Shown one piece after another: positions 24,246 through 34,545 of a stretch of DNA of 64,000 nucleotides. This stretch comes from Rhytidiadelphus loreus (lineage: Eukaryota > Streptophyta > Bryopsida > Hypnales > Hylocomiaceae), in contig OX344762.1 of the NCBI GenBank assembly GCA_947034895.1, forward strand, positions 46,851,087 through 46,915,086, given 5' to 3'. A model generated the notes under the pieces. That model had not been told where the DNA came from and did no database searches. It saw only the letters and a program-made list of their open reading frames with translations. The position numbers and the translations under genes are program-made. Position 1 is the first letter of the stretch, and the number at the start of each line of letters is the position of its first letter.

Positions 24246-26246
24246 ATGAATCTAACATTCAATCATTTGTGTTTGCAACAACGAGGAATTGATGACAGAT
24301 GTTGTGAAGAAGAGACAAATCTTATCTTGAGTCCCGAGAAGTCATTTGATCTTCTAGTCTATGTAGAGCAGCTAGCATCGGCATTTGCTGAGTTCGAGAC
24401 TTCTAAGTCCAAATGCCGTAAACCTTCGTATGCTCTAAATGTCTTGCAGTTCATAGACGAATAAGCATCTGAGGGTAGACTGAGACTTTTGATTCTTCTA
24501 GTGACAAAGATTCTGCAACCAAGTCTATGGCAACTTAGATTCATGAGATCGACGTGTCTTATGAGTCAAACCATTATGTTTTGGTTTTGATTTTCATGAT
24601 GATTAGATTTGTGAGTTTTACGGCTACATATTGTGTGACTGATTTACCTTGACACCCTTGCATTCCAAGTATTGTCTAGCAAACAAGTATAATCCATAGG
24701 GTCTTCAATACTAGAAAAGGAAAAGGAAGAGTCAAATAAATGTTTACCAATTGAAGTGCCTAAACTTTAAAAAAGAATTTAAAGCAGAAAATATATTCTC
24801 ACCAAGTGAAGTGTGTAGCCCCATAAAATGTAGTGTAAGCTAGAAATTGACCCTAAATAAAATGTCTTTATCCCCCATAAAAAGGGCCAAGACAAATAAA
24901 GAAATTCACAGCCTCTAAAGTAGAATATCTAGAAGTGGGAGGGCAAAACAAGAGATCATCTTAAATCCAAAATTAAATCTTTTTTCAAAATATAGTGTTT
25001 GACAATTAGACAGAAATAAATGTGACCAAAGTGATGCTTCAAAAACAACCCAAATCCTAAACAAATTATCCCCTTACATCAACCAAATAACCACTACCTC
25101 AATAATTAGAGTGTCCTAAAAAAATATGCATAAGGTGTGAAAACGACAAATATATGTTTACACTATTCCATATAAGTTTGGGGAAAAAAAGGGGGTAGAA
25201 AGAAGCTACTCCAACAATAAAGTCTTTTAGAGCAAGATGGAGTGTGAGATGAAAAGATCATTTTAAAACAAACACCGTACCTTAACAAAACATAGAATGT
25301 AAAAAAGCTAAATCCATACACGTACTCCTAAATAAGTTTCAAACAAAAAATGACTGTTAGAAAGAAAATAATGTTCACATCATCCAAAAAGCCTTTATGA
25401 AAGGAATGAAAAATATATTCACACCATCATGTGAGCTTCCAAGATAAAAAAAAAGAGGGTGTCAAAAGAAAAAAAAATCAACACAAACCAAAGGATGTAC
25501 TTATGAAAAATACTAGATTGTCCCTTAAAAAAAATACTCCACTAGAAGTGTCTTACCGAAATGAATACAATACGAGCAAGTAATGCATGGGCAATTCCTA
25601 AACTGCCAAAGAGTGCTTACAAATGTTGAAGCATTTTTATTTCCTTCTATTCAGAAGTCACTCAAAATTTAAAAGAACAATGAGCTACCCATTCTTGGAA
25701 ATACAAATTCAGTGCATGTACAGTCATAAGTACATCCACGGTCATGGGCACGTCACTCATTTGTTCAAATTTTTTTTTTCCACTCACAAGTTCACATGCT
25801 ATCAACCATGATTTAGTACTTAATTCCTAAAACAATGTTTTGGTTGCTACATGATCAAAACTCGGATCAAACAAGATTTCTAAGCTCAATTTAGCTTTTA
25901 AAATTACATTAAAATTTCAATCAAATATAATCTAACTACATAAGATTATGTTTTGTTTATTAATGTGAAAAAATTCTACTTACTTTGTGAAAAATTGCCA
26001 TTTTGATACATTTGATACTTTTATAGTGATGGTGAAAAATACTTTTAGAGAAAATAGACTCTTCTTTCCAACCAACTTTTGGTTACAAATTCTTTTTTTC
26101 AACCAATGGTTTTATTCCTTCCAATAGAGTAAGATTCCAACCTATGGCTATATACCCTTCTAAATATTTCGTTGGAACTAGCTAACCAAGAAGAACTCTT
26201 GCTCCCTTCCAAAAATATTACTCCATAATTCCACCCCAAAAAATAT
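24246..26246. other. Gene-free stretch with one short open frame
   Basis: A 72-codon open frame at 24246-24464 has normal-looking amino acid composition, but no family is recognised and no splice partner is evident. It could be a relic exon. The rest is AT-rich. 24.7-25.6 kb is purine-rich with many AAA runs and holds nothing identifiable. Confidence 0.35.
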
Positions 26247-26405
26247 AAAGTAAACTACTCCATTCTACATGAAATGGGAGCAAGCCCATTTGTGGGGCAA
26301 ATTATATTAGTGGTGCACATTTCAAAACTTGAATGTATACCACTAATATAATTTTTCCCACAATGGGTTTACTCCCATTTCATGTAGAATGGAGTAGTTT
26401 ACTTT
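26247..26405. mobile_element. Foldback MITE, near-perfect hairpin
   Basis: The two halves are inverted copies of about 68 bp starting AAAGTAAACTACTCCATTC and separated by a loop of roughly 20 bp. A handful of mismatches are visible. A transcript would fold into one long hairpin. No coding capacity. Confidence 0.85.
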
Positions 26406-26654
26406 GAGAAAGTCTCACTTAAAACCAAACAAATTTATTTTAACAACCATTATTGTGCTTGAGAGAGCTTTCATTTTTAATCGCACCAAGAAAAATTGCA
26501 ACCAACAAAAATCTAAGAATAGCATTCAAACTATATAATATACAAAAGCTACATGAAGTCAAAGTCAATTCCATAGGATTTCTAAACCCGTGCCCAAAAG
26601 TTTATTAACTCAAAAATTTGCATCATCACACAATCACTAATGATATAGTAGGGC

Positions 26655-27800
26655 TAATCACACCTTCTTCACCAAGCACTTGGAGAATGTGAAGTTGGTG
26701 AAGGATTGGAAGAGCCAATGGAAAGCTATGGTAGGTGAAGAAGGTTTGACCCCCCTAAAAGATGTGTCAACAATGGAGAATAAAACAAATGAAAAAGCTA
26801 TTTACTCCAACGTAAGAATCTAAATGCTGTAATGCGCCAAATATAGCGACAAAGGTAAAAATGGCAATGGAAAGGTGAAACTGCAAAGCACAAAAGAATA
26901 TTCTTAGCTGGCTATATCTTCTGCACTCTTAGTCTTCACCTTCAAAGGTGAAGATTAGGAATAGTTGCACCTCCTTCATTGGGCACTTGGAGAATGGATA
27001 ATAGGACATGTGGCGGCTTAGAGTTAGCTTCATGTTGGCCTTCTACAAGAGAATATTCTTAGTTGGATATATCTTCTGCACTTCTAATCTTCACCTCCAG
27101 AGGTGGAGATTGGGAGTGGGAAGATATATCCAACTAAGAATATTCTTTTGTGCTCTATAGTTTCACTTTTCGACTACCACTTTCACCTTTGTTGTTGCCG
27201 ATTTACCTTCAATCTCACATCTAATCTTACATTTAGGTAAATGGATTCTCCATTTTTTTCATTTTCCACCCTCAAAACATCTTTTAGGCGTGCCACACCT
27301 TCTTCACCCACCAAGGCTTCCCAATAGAAGTAGTTACACCTTCTTCACTTGGCACTTGGAGAGTGGAGAATGGAAAATGGAAAGGTGGTGGAATGGGGTT
27401 GGCTTCATGTTGGTAGAATATTCTTAGTTGGATATACCTTCTGCACTCTTACTCTTCACGTCCGGAGGTGAAGATTGGGAGTGCAGAAGATATATCCAAC
27501 TAAGAATGTTCCTTTGTGCTATACACTTTTACCTTTCCATTGCCACTTTAACCTTCATTGTTGCCAATTTCCCTCCAACCTTACGTCTAATCTAACGTTA
27601 AGGTAAATGGGTTCTTCGTTTTTTTCATTCTCCACTCTCAACACATCTTTTGGGAGGGTCACACCTTCTTCACCCACTACGGCTTCCCATTCTCCAAGTG
27701 CCAAGTGAAGAAGATGTGACTGCCCATTATTGGCTCCTCCAAATCCTCACCAACTTCTGATTCTCCATTCTCCAAGTGCTTGAAGAAGAAGGTGTGACTA
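26655..27800. mobile_element. Nested foldback element with ACACCTTCTTC ends
   Basis: The left end TAATCACACCTTCTTC and right end (reverse complement) TAGTCACACCTTCTTC begin an inverted repeat of roughly 300 bp. Shared blocks include CACTTGGAGAATG, AAAAGATGTGT and GGATATATCTTCTGCACTC. Shorter inverted copies of the same blocks sit inside, at about 26960-27280 and 27325-27520. This suggests insertion of family members into one another. No transposase is present. Superfamily and target duplication are undetermined. Confidence 0.75.
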
Positions 27801-28784
27801 CCTCTAGGAACTTATACACGATGATGCGTGGACGTTGAGAGAGTGGCGAGGCTCTGATCGAGGCGGAGCTCAGTGGGCAGCGGCCATCAGCCTCCTCGTG
27901 ACGCACTCCTAAAATCTTCAGATTCCATCCGCAATAAATTTCAACTTTTCTCGCCAGGTTACATTTCTCTTCCTTCCAATCCCAGTACTCCTATTTTGAT
28001 TTTGTGGCATTCACTACCATGTTGTCGTAACCGCATTCGTACGATCCAGCTTTTGCATTCGACTTACAAGTCATCGTACCGCAATGTAGCGTTTCAGAGA
28101 AACGTCTTGGGTTGGCTAATTTTTTCTTGAAACCTGGCGAATGCGCTTCGATTTGAATTTTATTGAAATTTTGTGATTTTATTGAAGAGATTGTGTTACC
28201 TGTTTTTAGAAATTGCATCGTCGTGCGTTTTGTTGGTTTTTATGTCTGGATTCTTAGTGCGCTCGAAACCCTAGAAGCCTTGTGCGTGATTCTGTGTATC
28301 AAAGTAGTGATGACTTCATTGTAGTCGTAGCCAGACATTTAGCTTCAAGAATTATGCAATAAAGAAGAGAGTTTCTACGGTGAGATTCATGTCTTTTATA
28401 TTATTATTGTAATTGCGTCTTTGCAGCAGAGTTCTGCGAGTAATTTTATTAGTGGTTACCGTAATTTCTGCAATCATTTTCTAATAAAGTGGTTTAGCAT
28501 GTTTGAATGTCGGTAAGATTTCCTCGTCGCCTTTTTCGTTTCAGAGACCAATTAGCAGGGCTGTTGTCTACGGGAGCTCTAGCTCTGACAAGGCCACGAA
28601 GATTTGGCCCTGAGATTAACCACTCAAATTCCAGGTGGCTCTGAGTTGGATTTCGGATCTCATCTACTTCTGATTGTGCCAAGCCCTAATTGCTCTCGCA
28701 ACCTCCAATTGCCATGTGTCTGATTCAGGTTTACTGGTCTTGGATGCAGCGTCCTCAACAACCGGTGTGTCAAGCGCCCTTCGC
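27801..28784 (+). promoter_or_regulatory. Upstream region of the hydrolase gene
   Basis: More GC-rich than the flanking repeats and probably holds the promoter and 5' leader. There is an upstream intron-like pattern, with an AG acceptor (GATTCAG) near 28728. An open frame at 27873-28130 lacks an ATG start and is not called. No clear TATA box was identified. Confidence 0.35.
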
Positions 28785-31700
28785 ATGGAGATCGACAAGA
28801 CCAAGATTTCTCCTGTAGAGATTTCTCAAGCACAGAAGATGGCAAATGTGGGTAGCTCAGAGTTGATAGTCCTTGGTTCAGGGTCGTCTTCCGGTGTACC
28901 GAGCCCTCACTGCTTAATAAGCCCCTCAGATCCTCCTTGCCATGTCTGCCATATGGCTATGCAGGGGCCTCATGAATTGAATCGCAACTACAGGTAAGCA
29001 TGCCGAACTTTTCGTGTTTTGGAATTCAAAATTCAAAGGCAGTAGATCAAATGATTGACAATGGCTGTTTTTTTTTCTGCATTATCAAAAGAACAAGAAA
29101 TTTGACATTCGATGAACTCTGAGGAAGGAATGCCTGCGAATGGGTAGAATGCTGAAGATCTAGTTACAATTGTTCCTCAGTAGAACCCTGATGTAAGCTA
29201 TTTGTGAATGTGAGTTTAGTTTTGCTGGGTTCGAATACGCCCGTCATACCGATCTGCATGCTTTGGGTCCAAATATACAGTGCTGAAGTCCAGAAATTGA
29301 GTAGAAAAGGAACAGTAAGTTCATTTAATTCGCCTTGTTTGTAATAGCCCTTGGCGATATCTATGTAAACTCCACCCTACCTGCTCCGCTGATAGTGTGC
29401 CTCTTCTACCTGTGAGTATGCTCTGGGGATCTTCCGCTGGTGCTGTATCCCTAGATTTAGGTTGCGATAGTTCGATTCCCCAAGGATGAGATTTACTGCG
29501 ATGGATGCAACGTGAGTTAACTAAGAGGTGCATTTGTACTGCTGAATGGAAAGGTGCAATCCATCGCTGCTAATCAGCTATATGGGTAATGATGGGCAAC
29601 GGCGCTATATTCAGATAGATGCTGGAAAGGATTTCAAGGAGCAAGTGTTGCGTTGGTTTGTGCCTTACAAGATTCCAAGGCTTGATGCTGTGAGTGTATA
29701 GGAGGTGCCCTCCCCCTCAACCCGCCGTCCTCTGTCAGATTACCACTTACCTTCGACAATTTGCAACTTATCGGCATGCTAGTTCTTATAATGGGAGCCT
29801 TACATGGGTGCAGCTTATCTTGACACATGAACATGCGGATGCGATGTTGGGTCTGGATAATGTTCGAGGTGTGCAACCTTTCAATGTAAACAATGAAATT
29901 CCGCCCATGCCAGTTTTCGTTGCCCAGCATACTATGGACAGGTTTGCTCCACTCATGGATCAAGAATACTTCTTGAAATTGATATGGCATTGGTAATAGA
30001 AACAGTCTCACTTAACTCAGCCAATGGTTTAGTGTATTCATCTGCAACCCCCTAGCTTTTCTATTCTGTACCTTCAGCGACCTGACCAACCTGTAATCAA
30101 GCACAGAGGTTTATTTGAGTAGCAGTTAAGCTCGCACTTCTATTGTGTTGGTAACAAAACTTCACATTATACGAAATTTGAACTTAGTTTTAATGGAGAT
30201 GAGTTCCCAATGTTAGGAATGGCGAACCTGGTTCCAAAGTGTTGGTAGCTTGCTACATATTTTGTGCTCGTTCGACAACTACTGCTGTTCTTGTTGCGGA
30301 GGTTTGTTAGACCTGTCGATCTCTGGATGTTGTAGTGGTCTTTGAGCCCACTACCATGTGTGATTTTCCTTAGACCATGATTCTAGAAATGCATGTATGT
30401 CATGCTGCTTGCAAGGATGTCAGATACATATAAAGGTAGTAACACATACATAATTGATGCAGTGTGACAGCCAAGTTTCCGTATTTGGTCACTAAGAAAA
30501 GGAAGGAGGGTGAAGAGCTCAGGCGAGTAGCTCAATTTGATTGGCGTATAATAGAAAGATCGATCGATGCTCGGTTTGAAGCTGCTGGTCTTACCTTCAC
30601 TCCTTTACCTGTATGCACTTTCTCAAAGCTCACCTCTTTACATTTTTGAAACTTCCGAGCCGTGATTGCTTTATGGTGCTTTATGCCGACAATCTGAGCA
30701 CATCTTTCACAGCACTATGTTAATTTTGCATAACCATGAGTTATGTTTAAATGTTACGTAGACTGACTATTCGAAAGAATTTGTGCATTTGAAATGTGTA
30801 GTCACTAAGTCGTGCTAGGTCTGATTCATTTATCAAAGCAGGTTTATGGGTCTGATTGATCATAAATGATCCTCACTACTTTCTGGAAGTAACCAACCTT
30901 CTTCAACAAGAGAATTAGTATCACTTCTAATTATTGGGGTTCAGTGCCATTAATGTGACATGCTTTGACTGGTTTTGCAGGTTTATCACGGAGGAGATTA
31001 TATCTGCCTTGGATTCTTGTTTGGAGAAAAAACTAGAATTGCCTACGTATCTGATGTATCTCGGTTTCCCACTGAGACGGAGCATGGTACGCTATGCTCT
31101 CTGGCTCCATTCAAGTTAGTTTATGGTGTTAACAGCTATGTCATGCTCCTCCTTGACTATCTGAGCCCTGACGAAACTTTTTGTATCTTCTTGGGAGGAT
31201 TGGTTACAGTAATATCAAAAGAATATGGTGGACAACTGGATTTGCTTTTCGTGGACACTAATGGTTTGGGTTTACCTGATGGCTTAACTCATCTGGCAGC
31301 TATTGCCAAGTATGGAGCAGGCCAAGTGGATTTTCTGTTTTTGGATTCACTATACAAGGTGCCGGAAATATCTTCCAATTCATTAATATCTTGTTATAAT
31401 ATCTTCCAAATCCTGTTTGCTGCATGTACCAGAAATCAAAATTCATTGCTTGGAGTAGACTATTCTGCTTACGTTACACCTTGGATTTGTCTTCACGAGA
31501 TGGTAACCCTTGTCCTGATGATCTCTTACGTCTTGTTCTCTCAGATAAATCCTCACAATACCCATTTGACATTCCCGGAGGTAAATAGTTTTCCACTGCA
31601 TTGTGTCCATCAGTCTCTTGTCATACAATGAGGCTTGAGATTTTGCTGTTCTCATGCATTTTGGTGAATTTATGAGTACATTGTTATCATTTCTAAGAGT

Positions 31701-32191
31701 GTTTTCTGCACTGTAGCATTCCAGGCTTGTTCATTTTTGTGATCTGGTCGTGCAGAGTTTGGCTGTTGTCAAGAAGCTGCAGCCAAAATGCGCTTATTTG
31801 ATAGGAATGACGCATGAATTTGAACACGATCTGGACAGCAGAATACTTGCGGAGTGGTCTGCAAGGTGCTCTTTCTAACCATACCGTAGATGGTCGATTT
31901 GTATGGACTCATCAGCATGCTTGGTCACTCTGTTGCTTGTTACGCTTCTGTTAGAAAATGGCGTCTTCTCGAGCATCATGATGCCCAGAATTCAAATCTA
32001 AGAAGGTTACATGGCGTTCAATTAGCACATAAGAGGGGTCAGGTTAGTTAGGCCATACCGTTGGCCGATGTTTGACTTGTGAGTTTATGTGATAGTTCAA
32101 CTGACTGGAAAAAGCTTGTGTTAATATCTGCAGAGAGGGCATCCCAGTTCATCTTGCCTATGATGGACTCCGCATTCCTGTTGAACTTTGA
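28785..32191 (+). CDS. PhnP-like metallo-beta-lactamase-fold hydrolase
   Basis: Nine coding exons: 28785-28993, 29554-29689, 29814-29941, 30463-30610, 30981-31086, 31210-31358, 31545-31580, 31756-31865 and 32134-32191. All junctions are GT-AG and in phase, giving 359 residues. The protein resembles the plant metallo-hydrolase family typified, from memory, by Arabidopsis At1g30300 and bacterial PhnP phosphodiesterases. Probable metal ligands are His120, His122 and Asp124 (THEHAD), His210 (VYHGGD), Asp232 (YVSD) and His324 (GMTHEFEHD). Cys52 and Cys55 (PPCHVC) fit the extra structural zinc site of PhnP. The substrate is unknown, with a cyclic phosphodiester plausible. The start MEIDKT is the most likely Met. 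An in-frame upstream ATG at 28674 and a downstream Met20 are alternatives. Exon 6 holds a duplicated GQLDLLFVD / GQVDFLFLD segment (see findings). A bacterial-style phn operon does not apply here. Confidence 0.9.
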
Positions 32192-33130
32192 AAAGCACTA
32201 TTGGGAATTGTAGACGTTTTCACATTCTGTAGACGAGGCTAAAAGAATGTGCATTTTTAGGAAATTGGCTTGCTCTCTTGGGACAAATTGATTGAAGGTG
32301 CCGTCCTTCTTGGTGCTGTACTACTGAGGCATTACTGCTTAAATTATATTAGGTAGGTAGGACAAACTATTGATTCGTGCCAACCTTTACTGAGGGTATT
32401 GGTCATTCTTTCGATTACTTTAATCAGACATTCGATTTTTGTCTTTGAATATGTATCGGTTTTAGGCTTTAGAGTGATGTGGGTACCGGAGCCTCTTGTC
32501 ACTTCTCTACTGATGCTACAACTTTGTTCAACTGTGTCTGCGTTTTTGTCTGCATTTTCGAAATGCCTCATTGTCTGCATCTAAGTCCAAATCTTGAGGA
32601 CTCAGTGCGTCACCCACCGTGTGAATTTTTATATTTTTCAAACTGTGCTGAAGACTTGCGCAACGTGGGTTTGACCCAGATGGGTGGGGGGTTGACCAAA
32701 GGTACACAGGTTGTACCTCAGCAAACATTGCTTTATGTCCACCTCAGAAATTTCATTTGAAAGACACGGTTTAGTAGTGTGCCAGCAAGTTCTTTTTATG
32801 GTAAGCAGGTGCAAAATTTGTGGTTAAAACATTGATGATGTTCAAGGATGGCGTTTGAACACGATATTGTGCAGTAAAGTTATTAGAGTTCAAAGATCAA
32901 TTAATAAGTTTTTCAAAATTTGTTTATGAACTACCAATTTCTAGCCCTTGCCACACCCGTGTGAGCTTCTTGTGACGTCTCTCACAAGAAATTGTCCAGC
33001 TACAGAGCTCAAAGTTTCTAGTGCAAGGGAAGATACAAGAAAAATGACCAGAGGCTCCTCACATGTAGCCTAGCCTCTTACTACGCCACCTCATCTTCCA
33101 AAAGAACATTAGGGTGCAATATCCTACATT
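32192..33130. other. Region downstream of the hydrolase, no gene seen
   Basis: Probably includes the hydrolase 3' UTR. Small open stretches at 32399-32760 have no recognisable domain. Nothing else stands out. Confidence 0.4.
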
Positions 33131-33286
33131 AGGGTCCAATTCGGCATAAATCAATTCATTTTTGTTATAAAAAAGTAAAGAAAAGAACCACATCATCTTG
33201 CGATTGGTCTGAGAGACGATGTGGACCCCTATAAAATCTGATGTGGAAATTCAATTTTGACACATCTTTGCCGAATCAGACCCCCT
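33131..33286. mobile_element. MITE, GGTC..ATTCGGC family, copy 1
   Basis: The left end GGTCCAATTCGGCATAA and right end (reverse complement) GGTCTGATTCGGCAAA form imperfect terminal inverted repeats around about 155 bp of non-coding DNA. A relative with shared internal blocks (AAATCAA, GTGGAAATTCAATTTTGACAC) lies at 37057-37195. Confidence 0.6.
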
Positions 33287-33390
33287 CAAGCACGTACGGC
33301 ATTTGACTCTCTTCAAGTTGAAGGTTAAAAAATAGGACCCTTCTCCCGAAATGGTCAATCAATCAATATATAATGCGCGGAGACGGCCGG

Positions 33391-33508
33391 CACGTGAAGA
33401 TTCACGGCATACCTCCGCCACTTGAAATGAAAATGTGCAACTCGTGAGAGCACGTGAAGATTCCCCATCAGTCTGCGCCACAATATGAAAGTGTGAAACT
33501 CGTGAGAG
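33391..33508 (+). repeat. 60-bp tandem repeat with G-boxes
   Basis: Two copies in exact 60-bp register (33391 and 33451) each start CACGTGAAGATTC and include CTCGTGAGAG. Each carries a CACGTG G-box, the core for bZIP and bHLH factors. A GA-repeat follows at 33504-33517. The block lies about 350-470 bp upstream of a TATA box at 33857 and may be a promoter module. Confidence 0.7.
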
Positions 33509-33856
33509 AGAGAGAGCATGTTGCAACTTATTATTTCAAGAGACAGTGTGTACGTATTTGTGGAAAGTAATGCTATCAATATGTCTGCAAATTCAACCGA
33601 TGAGAAAAGAAAAATGGTTGTTGAAGTAATTTAGCTAGTCGGCCACCACTGACACGAGCCCAATAGTCAACCCACCACTACTACAGTAAGTAGCTCATCG
33701 ATCCCCAGATTCCATGGCCCTTGATTGAGGCTAAGGGAGTCAAAACGTGGTTCGTGGTATCACAATTGTCACATGGAAGTTCCCCGAATTTGTTTTGAAA
33801 GGCCAAGGAAACTGCAGAATCTGATCACCACTGGCGCCGTCTGCACAGTCAAGCAC

Positions 33857-33864
33857 TATATATA
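33857..33864 (+). promoter_or_regulatory. TATA box of a possible orphan gene
   Basis: TATATATA lies 76 bp before an ATG in perfect CCATGG context at 33940, with duplicated G-boxes upstream. This is a well-ordered promoter layout. A short upstream ATG at 33933 opens a five-codon frame (TGA at 33948) that overlaps the main start. Confidence 0.45.
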
Positions 33865-33939
33865 CTGACCAGATTCACGGGACGCAAGTGAGCCCAAGGT
33901 GAACTGGAAAGTGGCCTGCAGTTCAATCAATTATGTGCC

Positions 33940-34023
33940 ATGGAACATGATCAGTGTTGTTGCTCGCCGGAGCAGACAACAGTGAGTTATCAGGCGCTGG
34001 CTGGCATGGAAAATAGTGGCGCA
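33940..34023 (+). CDS. Possible orphan first exon, 28 codons
   Basis: From ATG 33940 the frame reads MEHDQCCCSPEQTTVSYQAL and on to ENSGA, then meets a good donor (GCA|GTGAGT at 34024). Without splicing the frame closes after 43 codons. The peptide has a Cys-Cys-Cys run and no recognised family. No following exon was found. The minisatellite at 34107 starts where an intron or second exon would be. It is either a truncated gene or a chance ORF behind a promoter-like block. Confidence 0.25.
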
Positions 34024-34106
34024 GTGAGTTTTGTTTCTCTGATTTCTCCGTTAAGGCATTCAATGAATTAACCATCCTCAGTTTGCTCCTCCACAGAGCC
34101 GGAGCC

Positions 34107-34545
34107 TCCAGCGTTGCAACTTCCTAGCTGGTCAATGACTCTCTTGGAACTTTCCAGGTAGTCAATGGGTATTAGCGTAGCTAACCGATGACTCACTGCA
34201 ACTTCTTGGGTAGTCAATGACACTAGCGTAGCCAACCAATGACTTGCTGCAACTTCCTAGGTAGTCAATGGCACTAGAGTAGCCAACCAATGACTTTCTC
34301 TTTGCAACTTCTTAGGTAGTCAATGACACTAGCATAGCAGCCTAGCCAAGCAATGACTCTCTTGCAACTTTCCAGGTAGTCGATGATTGACATTGTCTAG
34401 TGTTGCAACTTCACAGCTAGACCATGGTTCTTTAATTGCAACTTCCTAGATAGTCAATGACACTAGTGTTGCAACTTCAGCTCCTAGCTAGCCAATGACA
34501 TTGTCTAGCATTGCAACTTCACAACTAAGTCAATGACTCTTTGCA
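34107..34545 (+). repeat. Minisatellite, TTGCAACTTCCTAGGTAGTC type
   Basis: About nine imperfect units of roughly 45-60 bp. Each has GCAACTTC or GCAACTTTC, a variant of TAGGTAGTC, CAATGACACTAG, and often TAGCCAACCAATGAC. Units differ in length and by many substitutions, so the array is old. No coding frame runs through it. Confidence 0.85.

Noticed and set aside
27873..28130. 85-codon open frame upstream of the hydrolase
   Set aside because: It lacks an ATG at its start, has no family match, and lies in the presumed promoter and leader.
29228..29245. GGTTCGAAT resembling a tRNA T-loop
   Set aside because: No acceptor stem, D-arm or anticodon arm is found at the right distance, and it lies in a hydrolase intron.
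30975..31631. 218-codon open frame on the plus strand
   Set aside because: It overlaps hydrolase exons 5-7 in a different reading frame and runs through introns. The spliced frame gives the metal-binding motifs instead.
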